DNA of 64,000 nt from JAFGOM01 sp964605795 (GCA_964605795.1 CAZSDZ010000003.1:45023-109022), one strand, 5' to 3'. Positions 34,601 through 43,771 are shown, counted from the stretch's first letter. Program-made: numbers and translations. The notes: generated from the sequence alone by a model not told the origin.

Positions 34601-35182
34601 TTATCGTGTTTCTTTGGTACTCGGTACCCGGTCATATCCGGGGATAAGAGATGTAGCATCAGAAAGAGCAATACCAAAGGCCTTAAAGAGAGCTTCACAT
34701 TTATGATGCTCGTTTCTGCCGGTAGCATGCATATGCATTGTTGCACCAGCGGCATACGAGAAACTCATAAAAAAGTGCTCGATGAGTGAGGGTTCAAGGA
34801 TACATTCAATAGCATTAACAAAGGACGCACGAAAGACCAGGTATGGCCTTCCTCCGAGATCGATTGCAACTGTTGCACATGACTCATCCATGGGGATCAT
34901 GACATGGGCAAACCGTTTCAATCCACGGCCTTCTCCGACCGCTTCATGAAAGGCTGTACCTAACACAATGGCAACATCTTCCATGGTGTGATGTGCTCCT
35001 ACAGGCAGGTCTCCGGTCGCCTTACAGATGATATCAAATCGACCATGACGAGCCACGGCTGACAGCATATGATCCAAAAACGGGATGCCTGTTGCAATAT
35101 CATACTCTCCCGTACCCTCAATGGTAAGGGTAAGGGAGATATCTGTCTCCCCGGTTCTCCTCTCTATACATGCTGTTCTCAT
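34601..35182 (-). CDS. hisB: Imidazoleglycerol-phosphate dehydratase
   Basis: 193 residues, sixth step of histidine synthesis. Diagnostic words: GIPFLDHMLSAVARHG, GDLPVGAHHTMEDVAIVLG (two His/Glu metal-ligand motifs), and the later HMHATGRNEHHKCEALFKAFG. These supply the manganese ligands. It overlaps hisA by 4 nt, so they are one operon (hisG-hisA-hisB). Confidence 0.96.
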   Translation of the reverse strand: MRTACIERRTGETDISLTLTIEGTGEYDIATGIPFLDHMLSAVARHGRFDIICKATGDLPVGAHHTMEDVAIVLGTAFHEAVGEGRGLKRFAHVMIPMDESCATVAIDLGGRPYLVFRASFVNAIECILEPSLIEHFFMSFSYAAGATMHMHATGRNEHHKCEALFKAFGIALSDATSLIPGYDRVPSTKETR

Positions 35183-35889
35183 CGTGATACCTCAAGTACT
35201 TCAGATAACTTTAACCGTTGCGAATACAGGGCAGATCCAAGGATTACTCCCCATACATTGTTCTCTTTAAGCGTTATCAGGTCCTCTGTCGTGGTTATGC
35301 CCCCTGATACCATTACCGGAAGTTCTGTGTTTTGAATAAGGTTCTGTATCGTGGTGATATTGATGCCTTCACAGAGCCCCTCAACATCTACATTGGTAAA
35401 CAGGAGCGAACCGGCACCCATCTCTTCGAACGTTTTAGCCCACATAATATAGTTGCCGGCTGGTCGTTCCCATCCGTGGGTAACGACTTCACCTCCGAGA
35501 GCATCGACACCTGCCATTACCCGTTCAGACCCATATTCATATGCTATCGTACTGATTGAATCAGGTTTTTCCACTGCGAGTGTACTGATGATAATCCGGT
35601 CAACACCGATATCAAGCCATGCCTGGGCATCCTCAATAGAACGGATTCCTCCGCCCAGTTGGATATACACCCCGGTCTCAGTCAGTAATTCTCTGATAAT
35701 CTCTGCGTTTTGTCGTGCGTTGCCGAACGCTCCGTTTAGATTAACAATATGCAGTGCATCAGCACCTTCATCAAGCCACCGGTGAGCACATTCAAGGGGC
35801 TTTCCATACACAGTCGACCTGTTTCTGTCTCCCTGAACAAGCTGGACACAATTTCCGTCCAGAATGTCAACAGCAGGAAATACAATCAT
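35179..35889 (-). CDS. hisA: ProFAR isomerase
   Basis: 236-residue (beta/alpha)8 enzyme, fourth step of histidine synthesis. MIVFPAVDILDGNCVQLVQGD has the catalytic Asp of the first strand; VYIQLGGGIRSIEDAQAWLDIGVDRIIIST and VMVSGGITTTEDL hold the two phosphate-binding motifs, and SLLFTNVDVEG the later catalytic Asp region. Between hisG (12-nt gap) and hisB (4-nt overlap). Confidence 0.96.
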   Translation of the reverse strand: MIVFPAVDILDGNCVQLVQGDRNRSTVYGKPLECAHRWLDEGADALHIVNLNGAFGNARQNAEIIRELLTETGVYIQLGGGIRSIEDAQAWLDIGVDRIIISTLAVEKPDSISTIAYEYGSERVMAGVDALGGEVVTHGWERPAGNYIMWAKTFEEMGAGSLLFTNVDVEGLCEGINITTIQNLIQNTELPVMVSGGITTTEDLITLKENNVWGVILGSALYSQRLKLSEVLEVSR

Positions 35890-35900
35890 TCTTCTGTCCT

Positions 35901-36773
35901 TTAGGGTACCATTCTCTCGATGGCCATAACCAGAATATCCCGTGCCCCTGCATTTTTCAGCCGGTTAATCAGTTGATAGACCCGTTCTAGATCGACAACT
36001 GCATGAACCGCTACCATATCTGCACCTGAAGCTACCTGCATAATGGTTGGTCCGGCCATGCCCGGGATAATGGCAAGCACATCATCAAGATGGTTTTTAC
36101 AGACATTCATCATGAGGTAGGTTTTATTGCGTGCATTGATTACACTCTCAAAAGCGAGGGTTAGCTCATCTATCTTTAACCTTTTCTCCTGGAATGAGGA
36201 ATGGTTCGCGATAAGCATCGTCTGTGTCTGTAGTATGGTATCGATAACGGTAAGCCGGTTCTGTTTTAACGTTGTTCCCGAACTGGTAATATCAATTATT
36301 GCATCTGAAATTCCCAGATGCGGGGTTGCTTCACATGCTCCGCCAACTGAAATTATCTCTGCCCTGATACCGATCCTCTCGATATATCGTTTCGCGATTG
36401 ATGGAAACTCTGTAGATATCCGCTTATTATTCAGGTTTTTCGGGTTTTTCATCCCTGAATCCTCGTCAACGGCAAGGACAATAGATGCAGTTCCAAACCC
36501 GAGTGACAGTAGTTCCATGACATCTGCTCTTCGTTCGGTAACCATGTCATGACCAGTGATTCCGATATCTGCTATACCGGAAGCAACATAGGATGGAATG
36601 TCTATGGGTCGTACATAGATAATATCAAGTGCCGGATCATTAGTACTGATAACAAGTGATCGCTCACCCCCTTCATACAGTACGAGACCTGCTTTCTGAA
36701 TCAGTTCCCTGATGGGGACTGCTATTCTCCCTTTATGGGGAATAGCAAGTCTTATTTTCTGATTACTATCCAT
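35901..36773 (-). CDS. hisG: ATP phosphoribosyltransferase, long form
   Basis: 290 residues, first committed step of histidine synthesis. The long form contains its own C-terminal ACT-like regulatory domain (about 215-290; MMNVCKNHLDDVLAIIPGMAGPTIMQV), so no HisZ partner is needed. Catalytic half: IRLAIPHKGRIAVPIRELIQKAG, GIADIGITGHDMVTE, DAIIDITSSGTTLKQN (PRPP-binding). Probably feedback-inhibited by histidine, as is usual. Operon with hisA and hisB; metK lies 38 nt upstream. Confidence 0.95.
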   Translation of the reverse strand: MDSNQKIRLAIPHKGRIAVPIRELIQKAGLVLYEGGERSLVISTNDPALDIIYVRPIDIPSYVASGIADIGITGHDMVTERRADVMELLSLGFGTASIVLAVDEDSGMKNPKNLNNKRISTEFPSIAKRYIERIGIRAEIISVGGACEATPHLGISDAIIDITSSGTTLKQNRLTVIDTILQTQTMLIANHSSFQEKRLKIDELTLAFESVINARNKTYLMMNVCKNHLDDVLAIIPGMAGPTIMQVASGADMVAVHAVVDLERVYQLINRLKNAGARDILVMAIERMVP

Positions 36774-36811
36774 AATCCTGAGATTCAGTTCTTCCTGTAA
36801 CAGAATGGTTA

Positions 36812-38014
36812 TCAGAAGGTTTTCAGTTCCCCGGCGATAATCCGCTCTGTATAATCACAAATTTTCATCAGACCGGTATCTATTACCTCATACACCGGCT
36901 TCTCAAGTTCTTTTATTGTGTAGGAATCTTTTGGGAGAATCTGGGCACTTGCAACCAACGGCTGATCAATGGGTTTTCCGATCTGGGAGAGGAAACGAAG
37001 GTATATCTCTTCGATTCCGTCAATCTTCCTGACACATTCATGAGCAAGTTCGGTTGTAAGGACATTGTATATCTTTCCGATATGGTTTATCGGATTCTTT
37101 CCTGATGTTGCTTCCATGCTCATGGGCCGATGGGGTGTAATGAGTCCGTTTGCCCTGTTACCTCGTCCGACTGACCCGTCATCTCCCATCTCTGCCGAGG
37201 TTCCGGTAACGGTCAGGAAAAGACTGCATTCCTGCACACAATCTGCAGCATTTACATCCACTTCGACAGTTCGTGATGTGAATTTCCGTGCAACAGATTC
37301 AGATTCTTCTTTTAGCCGGCAGACATAGTCAGTATACTCATCAATAGAGGAGATATACCGGTCAACCATGGCACAACACATGGTGAGCTTTATCTTATCA
37401 CCGGTTCTGAGACCCATAATCTTGATATCCTGTCCGTAGGCAGGATATTTTACTCGGAATGTGTTGTCAATATGAGAACTGATCTCTTTGATTATCGTCT
37501 CTGTCTCTGAGTATGGCGCAAAGGAAACGCCAAAAGAGGTATCATTTGCCCTGGGGATAGCACCTTCCTGTGGTTTAAAAACATCCCTGAGGTCAGTTGA
37601 TCCGGTTCCCAGTCTGCAGTCAACGATGATATCTGAGTCAAGGTTTAGTTCAGGAAGTATCTTCCTGATATAGTCCTTTGCAGCTTTGAGGACTATTGGA
37701 TCGGTCGGTATCGTCTTCCCGTTAAACTCCTTGGTGGCCCGCCCGTCAAGGAGGATATACATTGGTTTAATGATCTTACCGCCGCCGAACTGGGGTTTTG
37801 ATTCTCCGGCTACAATCTCTCCCTGATCGGTATTATGATGAAGTGCTCCCCCAAAGAGATCAATATATGCTTTTGAGAGCTCTCTGCTCATTGATTCAGC
37901 AATACCGTCAGCGATGCTGTCCGGATGACCAAGACATTTTCTCTCAACCAGTTCAATCTGTTGTTTTTCTAAGGGAATCTGGGTTAATGGTTCAATAGAA
38001 ATGTTGCGACTCAT
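36812..38014 (-). CDS. metK: AdoMet synthetase, archaeal type
   Basis: 400 residues. The archaeal family (distinct from bacterial MetK) is recognised by ERKCLGHPDSIADGIAE, HNTDQGEIVAGESKPQFGGGKIIKPMYILLDGRA, GTGSTDLRDVF, and NDTSFGVSFAPYSETE; the late MGDDGSVGRGNRANGLITPHRPMSMEATSGKNP is the glycine loop with the PMSMEA motif. It makes S-adenosylmethionine from methionine and ATP, needed for the marker and methyltransferase pathways here. The ribosome-binding site GAGGATTGTA precedes the ATG. Possibly cotranscribed with hisG. Confidence 0.97.
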   Translation of the reverse strand: MSRNISIEPLTQIPLEKQQIELVERKCLGHPDSIADGIAESMSRELSKAYIDLFGGALHHNTDQGEIVAGESKPQFGGGKIIKPMYILLDGRATKEFNGKTIPTDPIVLKAAKDYIRKILPELNLDSDIIVDCRLGTGSTDLRDVFKPQEGAIPRANDTSFGVSFAPYSETETIIKEISSHIDNTFRVKYPAYGQDIKIMGLRTGDKIKLTMCCAMVDRYISSIDEYTDYVCRLKEESESVARKFTSRTVEVDVNAADCVQECSLFLTVTGTSAEMGDDGSVGRGNRANGLITPHRPMSMEATSGKNPINHIGKIYNVLTTELAHECVRKIDGIEEIYLRFLSQIGKPIDQPLVASAQILPKDSYTIKELEKPVYEVIDTGLMKICDYTERIIAGELKTF

Positions 38015-38420
38015 TACAATCCTCGTGCATTTAGTACCAAGATCATATGCTCATGAAATGATAGGACTCCACCCGTTTCAAGTGGATATCATGGGATTTA
38101 TGAAATGCTCCCCTCTATCAGTTCCTGACTGATGTGATCTCTGTATATACTCAGTTATGAAGTATTATAATAGATAGACATTCGCAAAAAAAGCAGAGAA
38201 ATGAATGGGTTAGGAGTCTTTGGAATCTGACTCATGCGTGATCGCATTGCACTGATTGGGTAATAAGAACAGGTATATCGCATCAGATAAATTCATGGGA
38301 GATGGTATCCGTACTCGGGTATCAGAGGATCATACCGGTTACCGGTCATTCTATTCCTGTATTAGGGAGAGACAAAAGAAGATACAAGAGGGCAGACTGA
38401 ATATCAGTGAGATATCAAAC
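38015..38420. other. 406-nt region between metK and hsdS
   Basis: It includes the metK leader and promoter: a TATA-like TATTATAATAC near 38163-38172 on the minus strand and CCAC-N9-GTGG near 38072-38088. A weak plus-strand frame (38256-38534, TTG start) enters the end of hsdS but has no good start or signal, so I leave it out. No RNA gene recognised. Confidence 0.5.
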
Positions 38421-39692
38421 CTATTTTTTGAGCTTAACCTGGTTAAGATTCTTAGATGGATCCTGGAAAAGACTTTTTTCCAGAGCTTTCCGAAGTTTTA
38501 TGAGTTGCGCTTTATAGCGTTGTTCATGGTTTAATTTATTATCAAGGGTGTTCATGACACTTGCAATCTGGCGTTGTTCATCCGGAGGTGGAAGAGGAAT
38601 CAGGAGAGAACCAAGTTCTTTCCTGGTTATCGAAGGAGGTTTTTCATATCTGAATCTCGTAAAGGAACGTTCTTTTCTGAAAAAATACCAATAAAGGAAG
38701 ATTGGTTCTAGTTCTGGTCCGGGAATAATACCATAGATATCATTGTGCATTGCCATTTCTTCTTTGGTAATAACCGATGCCCCGACCATACCTCTGCTGA
38801 CAAATAGGATATTATGGGCCGGCAAAATCCAGCTCCCTGCAGATTCGATCGCTTCAGAGGTGACGAATTCCATATCATCACCCAGTTTTCTGCCGATGAT
38901 ATCAGTCGGTGCTATCCAGGGAATATCACCTTGCCAGAATTCAGATACACTTCTCACCGGTGTTCCTCCTTTTTTAATCACTGAGCAGACCGAATCCAGT
39001 GAGCGTACCTGCCAGGTATCTGGTATTTTTCCGATAACTGAGTCAATAAAAGTTGTTTTTCTGACTCCATTGCTAAAAAGACCCTGCATAAGGCCCTGTA
39101 GTGCTACTTGGGTCTTTCCAATTATCGTATCGGTCGTATTGATTGTTTTGTCAATGGTCAGGAAAAGACGGGAAATGATTATCTGTGTATCAAGAGGAGG
39201 AAGGGGAAAGAGGTGATTATTAATGAATTTAGTTGATATCTCCTGCATTTTTTCTTTCTCAAGAAGATCAGAGAAGAAAGAACTGCGTAGGTAATAGCCC
39301 AGATATGAGGGGTTAACCGATATCTTTGGGACAAGACCAATCAATCCTTTATCGATAGCACTTTTTTCTGATATGATTCGTGCTCCCATCTTTTTCAAGA
39401 GAGATCTTCGCGAAGGAATAACAATTGCATTTGTGTCCAGTAATATCAGAGATGATAACTCAGATTCCGGCACGCAAAAGCTGGCTTCGAACAGTATCAG
39501 ATCTGAACTGGTATGAGAGAACTCATCAATGGTGATGAATGGAACAAAACCCGGGGTTCTATCATCAGAGAAAGCAGGAGATTTTTTTCCGCGAACAAGT
39601 GAAAGAAGTGTCTCACCCCTGACATACTGATATGATACGGAATCATTACCGGTATCTGTTCGCTTCATTGGTTCAAAAAAGTCAGTCATCAT
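38421..39692 (-). CDS. hsdS: Type I restriction-modification specificity subunit (HsdS)
   Basis: 423 residues. Two target-recognition domains separated by a central helix: TRD1 about 20-150 with PFITIDEF and LLDTNAIVIPSRRSLLKKMGARII, a spacer helix (TTDTIIGKTQVALQGLMQGLFSNGVRK), TRD2 from IGKIPDTWQVRSLDSVC through GGTPVRSVSEFWQGDIPWIAPTDI and GNxLFVSRG-like VSRGMVGASV, then LIPLPPPDEQRQIASVMNTLDNKL. Both TRDs look intact, so it should recognise a bipartite DNA site. It follows the HsdM-like gene by 5 nt. No HsdR gene lies nearby. Confidence 0.93.
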   Translation of the reverse strand: MMTDFFEPMKRTDTGNDSVSYQYVRGETLLSLVRGKKSPAFSDDRTPGFVPFITIDEFSHTSSDLILFEASFCVPESELSSLILLDTNAIVIPSRRSLLKKMGARIISEKSAIDKGLIGLVPKISVNPSYLGYYLRSSFFSDLLEKEKMQEISTKFINNHLFPLPPLDTQIIISRLFLTIDKTINTTDTIIGKTQVALQGLMQGLFSNGVRKTTFIDSVIGKIPDTWQVRSLDSVCSVIKKGGTPVRSVSEFWQGDIPWIAPTDIIGRKLGDDMEFVTSEAIESAGSWILPAHNILFVSRGMVGASVITKEEMAMHNDIYGIIPGPELEPIFLYWYFFRKERSFTRFRYEKPPSITRKELGSLLIPLPPPDEQRQIASVMNTLDNKLNHEQRYKAQLIKLRKALEKSLFQDPSKNLNQVKLKK

Positions 39693-39697
39693 CGCGG

Positions 39698-41140
39698 TCA
39701 GGTGCTGTATCCTATCATCTCAAGATACCTGTCAATTTCTCTTCCCAATTCCTTTCGTTCTGTTTCAAGGTTTGAAAGTTCAAGAAGGACTGATCTGACA
39801 TTAACGAGTGTTTCGGGGGAAAGACTGTCAACGTACCGTGAAACCGTCAATCGGAAGTCTTCTTCCCGAATCATATCAGTGGAGATGAAAGAACTCATAC
39901 CTTCAATCTCCTTTTTTTCTCTCACGAGAGACCAGATTGTCTCAATGGTCTCTCTTCCAATACTGTTTCGTTCATATCCCGGGATACAATGCTGGGAAAC
40001 ATCAATAAACAGGGTTTTTTCCTGGCTATTATGCTCTTTACCGATGAGGAGCAGGGCAGGGGATTCATATGAGGAGAAGAGAATCTTTTCAGGAAGATAC
40101 ATGACTGATATCAGGTGATGATCATTGATAATCTTTTCACGGAGTTCTTTTTCGAATCCGCTAGAATATAGGAATTCAGGAGTGGTTAAGACTGCCATCT
40201 TTCCCTTCTGTTTAAGCAGATAAAGCATATGCTCGATAAATGCCCCCTCTCCTCTCTTTGAATGGTAGGTTCTGCATGGGAACCGCGGGTCTTTCTCCAA
40301 AGTGGCCGGGTTCCACATACTCCTGTCAGGTGCTCTGGGAAGTTCACAAATGCACCGGTCAAATAAACAATAATCGTCATACTTCTCAGTAAACGGACAG
40401 GAAATTGCATCACCCATCACAATCCGGGAATTTCCGATGCCGTGGATATAAAGATTTTTTCGTGCCAGGGATGTTATCCCCATGTTTGTCTCATGACCGT
40501 AGAGGAAGATTTCATCTTTTTTGCTTTGTTCATGAACTACCATTGCACATGCAAGAAGTGATCCCCCACAACCACAGGCAGGATCATAGATATGCATCCC
40601 CTTATCTGGGGAGAGCAGCCCGGCTAGTAACTGATTTACCGCAAAAGGAGTGCAATGATTCTGTTCTTTTTTCGTCTCCTGATAAAAGAAGTAATCTGAA
40701 AAATCCCCCGGAATATTTCTCTCTCTCTCGGTTTGATTCACTACCTCTTTCTGCAGGTTATTGACATACCAGGTATGAACAGCTCTTTGAAGAGATTTTT
40801 TAAGAGTACCTGAAAGGTTGTCAATTTTGGTATCCATATCGAGCAGTGAGTCAAACTCGAAGAGATAGGACAGTTCACGGGTTTTATCTCCAAGGTGATA
40901 GATCATATCGCGGTATCTCGATACAAGATCAGGCGAATCAGAAAAGAGCTTCTCTTGCGAATTTTTGATCAAAGGATCGATTTGTGCCTGCGTATCTTCT
41001 GCATGCTCAGCAATGCTGTATGAGAGAAGGGCAAAGGTAATGTCCCTGATATCTGACCGTTTGAGTGATTTTGGTCCGAGTCTTGGGATTGACAGGAGAG
41101 GAGAGGTATCAGGCTCCGTATCTGGATGATTGCCGATCAT
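39698..41140 (-). CDS. HsdM-like protein with altered catalytic motif
   Basis: 480 residues with the N6-adenine methyltransferase core of type I systems: an N-terminal helical region, then AdoMet-binding HIYDPACGCGGSLLACAM (motif I) and FLYGHETNMGITSLARKNLYIHGIG (motif II/III). At the expected motif IV (NPPF/Y) the sequence reads FDRCICELPRA, so the catalytic Asn-Pro-Pro-Phe is missing. Later KGKMAVLTTPEFLYSSG and VMYLPEKILF are intact. The protein may bind AdoMet and DNA without methylating adenine. It lies between a PAS kinase (27-nt gap) and hsdS (5-nt gap). Confidence 0.85.
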   Translation of the reverse strand: MIGNHPDTEPDTSPLLSIPRLGPKSLKRSDIRDITFALLSYSIAEHAEDTQAQIDPLIKNSQEKLFSDSPDLVSRYRDMIYHLGDKTRELSYLFEFDSLLDMDTKIDNLSGTLKKSLQRAVHTWYVNNLQKEVVNQTERERNIPGDFSDYFFYQETKKEQNHCTPFAVNQLLAGLLSPDKGMHIYDPACGCGGSLLACAMVVHEQSKKDEIFLYGHETNMGITSLARKNLYIHGIGNSRIVMGDAISCPFTEKYDDYCLFDRCICELPRAPDRSMWNPATLEKDPRFPCRTYHSKRGEGAFIEHMLYLLKQKGKMAVLTTPEFLYSSGFEKELREKIINDHHLISVMYLPEKILFSSYESPALLLIGKEHNSQEKTLFIDVSQHCIPGYERNSIGRETIETIWSLVREKKEIEGMSSFISTDMIREEDFRLTVSRYVDSLSPETLVNVRSVLLELSNLETERKELGREIDRYLEMIGYST

Positions 41141-41167
41141 AACTTGGATAAAAAGGGGGACCCCGAA

Positions 41168-42262
41168 TTAGGGATTAAGGGAAGGTTCTTTCGTACTCTC
41201 AAAAGTTTCATCGATCCTGCTGATATTTTCTGAAGGGATCAGGATCTCAAATCGTGCCGAAGATTGAGGGGACCCGGTCTCAGATATGGTGAAATGGGGA
41301 ATGTTAAGCAGAGAAAATGCCAAAAATAGTCCTTTTCCTCCTTTACTCCCATAGCCGAGATCAAATATCCGTTTCTTTGCATCATCGGCAATACCACATC
41401 CGTTATCCTCGATGATGAGGAGACCATCTCCGGAAGGAGTACGGGAGAATGAAACATACACCGAGTCAGCTCCGTTACTGTGAACCGGGATATTCTCAAA
41501 GATTTTTATAAGAGCCTTCTTAATTGTTTCATCACAAAAAAGCCAGAATGGTGGTATATCACAGTGCAGGGAAAGACTCGCAATTCTGGTCTCTTCCCAG
41601 GATTGTGATATCAGATCCCGCAGGTTGTGCCAAGAAGAAATTTCCAGTCCAATCTGTTGGTATTCCCTCGTAAAAAATAATTGGTCCTTGATTCGTACTG
41701 CTGCGTTATACTCTTTCTCGATAAATTCAAGGATTTCAGGTTGTTGAATGTAATCTTTTGATATCTCTAAGTACCCAAGGATTGCCGTTAATTGATTAAG
41801 AATATCGTGCCTTATTCGTGAATTTAATGAATTCCATGCTTTTGCTCCTTCTTTTTCCTGGATAAGGGCAAGTATGGAAGAGCTGATCCAGATAACACTG
41901 GTAATGGATATCGGGGTTCCGTCTCCTTTGTATTTGATATGTGTTTTATCTTCAACCCAACGAAATCCGTTATCTCTTGTTAATATCCGGTAAAAATTTG
42001 AAAAATTAGGTTTTCTCTCTTTAATAAACCGTCGTATCTCATGAGTTGTCTGTTTAAAATCATCGGGGTGAATAAGTCCTGCCAGTCCGTCTTTTCTTTC
42101 TTTGAGTACCGTTTCAGTGTATCCAAGACGTGAGATATTCTCAGATATCTGTATAATATGCCAAGGTTTATGGGGATCCCATATGACTGCAACAGCGGGA
42201 CTTACATGATACACAAAAGACAGTTCTGACACATTACCCTCATGCATGAACGTATCTAACAT
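41168..42262 (-). CDS. PAS-domain sensor histidine kinase
   Basis: 364 residues. A single PAS domain (about 12-125: SFVYHVSPAVAVIWDPHKPW, YRILTRDNGFRWVEDKTHIKYKG with the PAC end), then a histidine phosphotransfer helix SRIRHDILNQLTAILGYLEIS, the N box ENIPVHS, and G boxes LIIEDNGCGIADDAKKRIFDLGYGSKGGKGLFLAF. No membrane segment, so it senses in the cytoplasm. It sits 29 nt after a cysteine-rich small protein and 27 nt before the HsdM-like gene, probably in one transcript. A redox input through its neighbours is possible. Confidence 0.92.
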   Translation of the reverse strand: MLDTFMHEGNVSELSFVYHVSPAVAVIWDPHKPWHIIQISENISRLGYTETVLKERKDGLAGLIHPDDFKQTTHEIRRFIKERKPNFSNFYRILTRDNGFRWVEDKTHIKYKGDGTPISITSVIWISSSILALIQEKEGAKAWNSLNSRIRHDILNQLTAILGYLEISKDYIQQPEILEFIEKEYNAAVRIKDQLFFTREYQQIGLEISSWHNLRDLISQSWEETRIASLSLHCDIPPFWLFCDETIKKALIKIFENIPVHSNGADSVYVSFSRTPSGDGLLIIEDNGCGIADDAKKRIFDLGYGSKGGKGLFLAFSLLNIPHFTISETGSPQSSARFEILIPSENISRIDETFESTKEPSLNP

Positions 42263-42291
42263 AAGTCGTCATTGGACTTTAAATATAGTAT

Positions 42292-42648
42292 TCATGGTTG
42301 TGACGGGATCTCAACCAATTTATCAATCTCTTCTTTTATTAGAGGATATGATATCCTTCCAATCGGAATAAAATGAGAATTAACAAGAATTATCGGAAAA
42401 GCCGGGTTGTATGTAGTATAGATATCAGTAACATATTGAGGAACAGTCTCATCGATGAGTGTCAGTATTATCGATACGACATCACCATAATCCCTTTGAA
42501 TCACCTCTTGCAATGCAGAGACTGCCTTGACAAGATTATTTGATGGGGCACACGAGAAGAGGCCACAGGTTCTTTCCTCGGTACAGGGAAAGGGAGAACA
42601 TTCCATATCCTTATACCCGATAATTTCAATGGTGATTTTTGGATTCAT
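42292..42648 (-). CDS. Cysteine-rich thioredoxin-like small protein
   Basis: 118 residues. IEIIGYKDMECSPFPCTEERTCGLFSCAPSNNL has four cysteines in CxxxxC-x5-C-x4-C, and the rest has the beta-alpha-beta pattern of a thioredoxin fold (VVSIILTLID, TTYNPAFPIILVNSHFIPIGRISYP with cis-Pro-like FP). It is not a standard CxxC thioredoxin. The location after glutaredoxin and FTR genes suggests a redox or metal-handling role. Family not recognised. Confidence 0.65.
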   Translation of the reverse strand: MNPKITIEIIGYKDMECSPFPCTEERTCGLFSCAPSNNLVKAVSALQEVIQRDYGDVVSIILTLIDETVPQYVTDIYTTYNPAFPIILVNSHFIPIGRISYPLIKEEIDKLVEIPSQP

Positions 42649-42791
42649 GCGTATCGTTTCGTTTCAAATATCTTAATCCCAACAGATCTGATTGTCTTAG
42701 TATTGAATCGTACGGTATTCCAATTTTGCTCACTTCATGCATTGGGTGGTATGAAAAAGTGAATCCAGGACTGACTCCGTCTCTGGTGCCA

Positions 42792-43328
42792 TTAAAAAAA
42801 CCGTTCAAACCGGTTATCTGCCTTACAAATGGGACATGGTGAAGGAGGAGTATTTCGAGCTGCAAGATAACCGCATACGTTACAACGCCAGACCGGATAT
42901 GAAAGAGAGCCAAATCTATTATCTTTCTCTGTGATACCGATGTTATTCATACGATCTTGTGTTTTAAAATTCCGGGTTCGTATGCTATATGGCAATCGTC
43001 TCTCAGGGATGGATGAAATGACCGTCTCTCCTTTCTGTACCTTCTCAGATACATAGAGCCCACAGAAACAGGCGTCATATTCACTTAAATCGTCATCACG
43101 GTAGACACAGGGGCATATGATATCTGAATTTTCTTCAGGAGTGCCGCTAACAAGTCTGCAGGGACATGCAGGGTATCCATATCTCTCTTCATTCACGAGG
43201 AGACCGCTGACAAGATCCCGGACCAGGTCAGTATCAGGATTGAGATAATAAACGGTTCCATCTATCTCGCCCTCGATTTTATGAATGAGTGCATCCACTT
43301 CTCGTGAATCTGTTGTTTTTTGGTTCAT
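42792..43328 (-). CDS. Ferredoxin-thioredoxin reductase catalytic subunit fused to rubredoxin-like domain
   Basis: 178 residues. The FTR core has the three motifs YGYPACPCRLVSG, IICPCVYRDDD and YDACFCGLYV; these supply the 4Fe-4S cluster and the redox-active disulfide. The last 35 residues (WRCNVCGYLAARNTPPSPCPICKA) are a rubredoxin-type iron domain with two CxxC knuckles. Such fusions are known in methanogens, where the rubredoxin can bring electrons to the cluster. The start overlaps the glutaredoxin-like stop by 4 nt (ATGA), so it likely reduces its neighbour. Confidence 0.92.
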   Translation of the reverse strand: MNQKTTDSREVDALIHKIEGEIDGTVYYLNPDTDLVRDLVSGLLVNEERYGYPACPCRLVSGTPEENSDIICPCVYRDDDLSEYDACFCGLYVSEKVQKGETVISSIPERRLPYSIRTRNFKTQDRMNNIGITEKDNRFGSLSYPVWRCNVCGYLAARNTPPSPCPICKADNRFERFF

Positions 43329-43606
43329 GATAACGCTTCCCGTATCTCATTTTCATGAAATCCGATGATACAACGTTTCCCGTTGTCAATCACCAGCGTA
43401 GGAAAGGATCCCCTTGGATTGTACTTCTCGATATCATTAAGAACAAGAGAGATCTCTTTTTCAGGCAGGAGATCAACGAACAGATACGAATATTGTATTC
43501 CCAATTCATTCAGAAGATCTTTTGTACGTTTACAGTGACCACAGGTAGAAAGGGCATATAACTGGATATCGCCCTTATGGAGACCTTTGACATGTGTCCA
43601 TTCCAT
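43325..43606 (-). CDS. Glutaredoxin-like protein
   Basis: 93 residues. YALSTCGHCKRTKDLLNELGIQYSYLFVDLL has the CGHC active site at the start of helix 1, and PRGSFPTLVIDNGKRCIIGF carries the cis-Pro loop and the GF end of a NrdH/glutaredoxin fold. It is coupled to the FTR-rubredoxin gene and is probably its reduction target, as in the NrdH-FTR pair of methanogens. Cytoplasmic. Confidence 0.92.
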   Translation of the reverse strand: MEWTHVKGLHKGDIQLYALSTCGHCKRTKDLLNELGIQYSYLFVDLLPEKEISLVLNDIEKYNPRGSFPTLVIDNGKRCIIGFHENEIREALS

Positions 43607-43771
43607 ACCTTCTTTTTAGTTATATAGTATTATTATGTTGCTGTGTTCTGTTCTCTGGGTCCGTAAAAAATCACGGGTTTAAATTTTAGGGGTATCTAAA
43701 CTTCAGTACATATGGACCGAAAGAGATTACATCGGTACTATGTTTCAAAAAGGGAATATTGCGAAGGCAAT

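Noticed and set aside
38256..38534. 92-codon frame overlapping the hsdS end
   Set aside because: TTG start, last 38 codons antisense to hsdS, no family pattern. The ATG at 38295 does not help.
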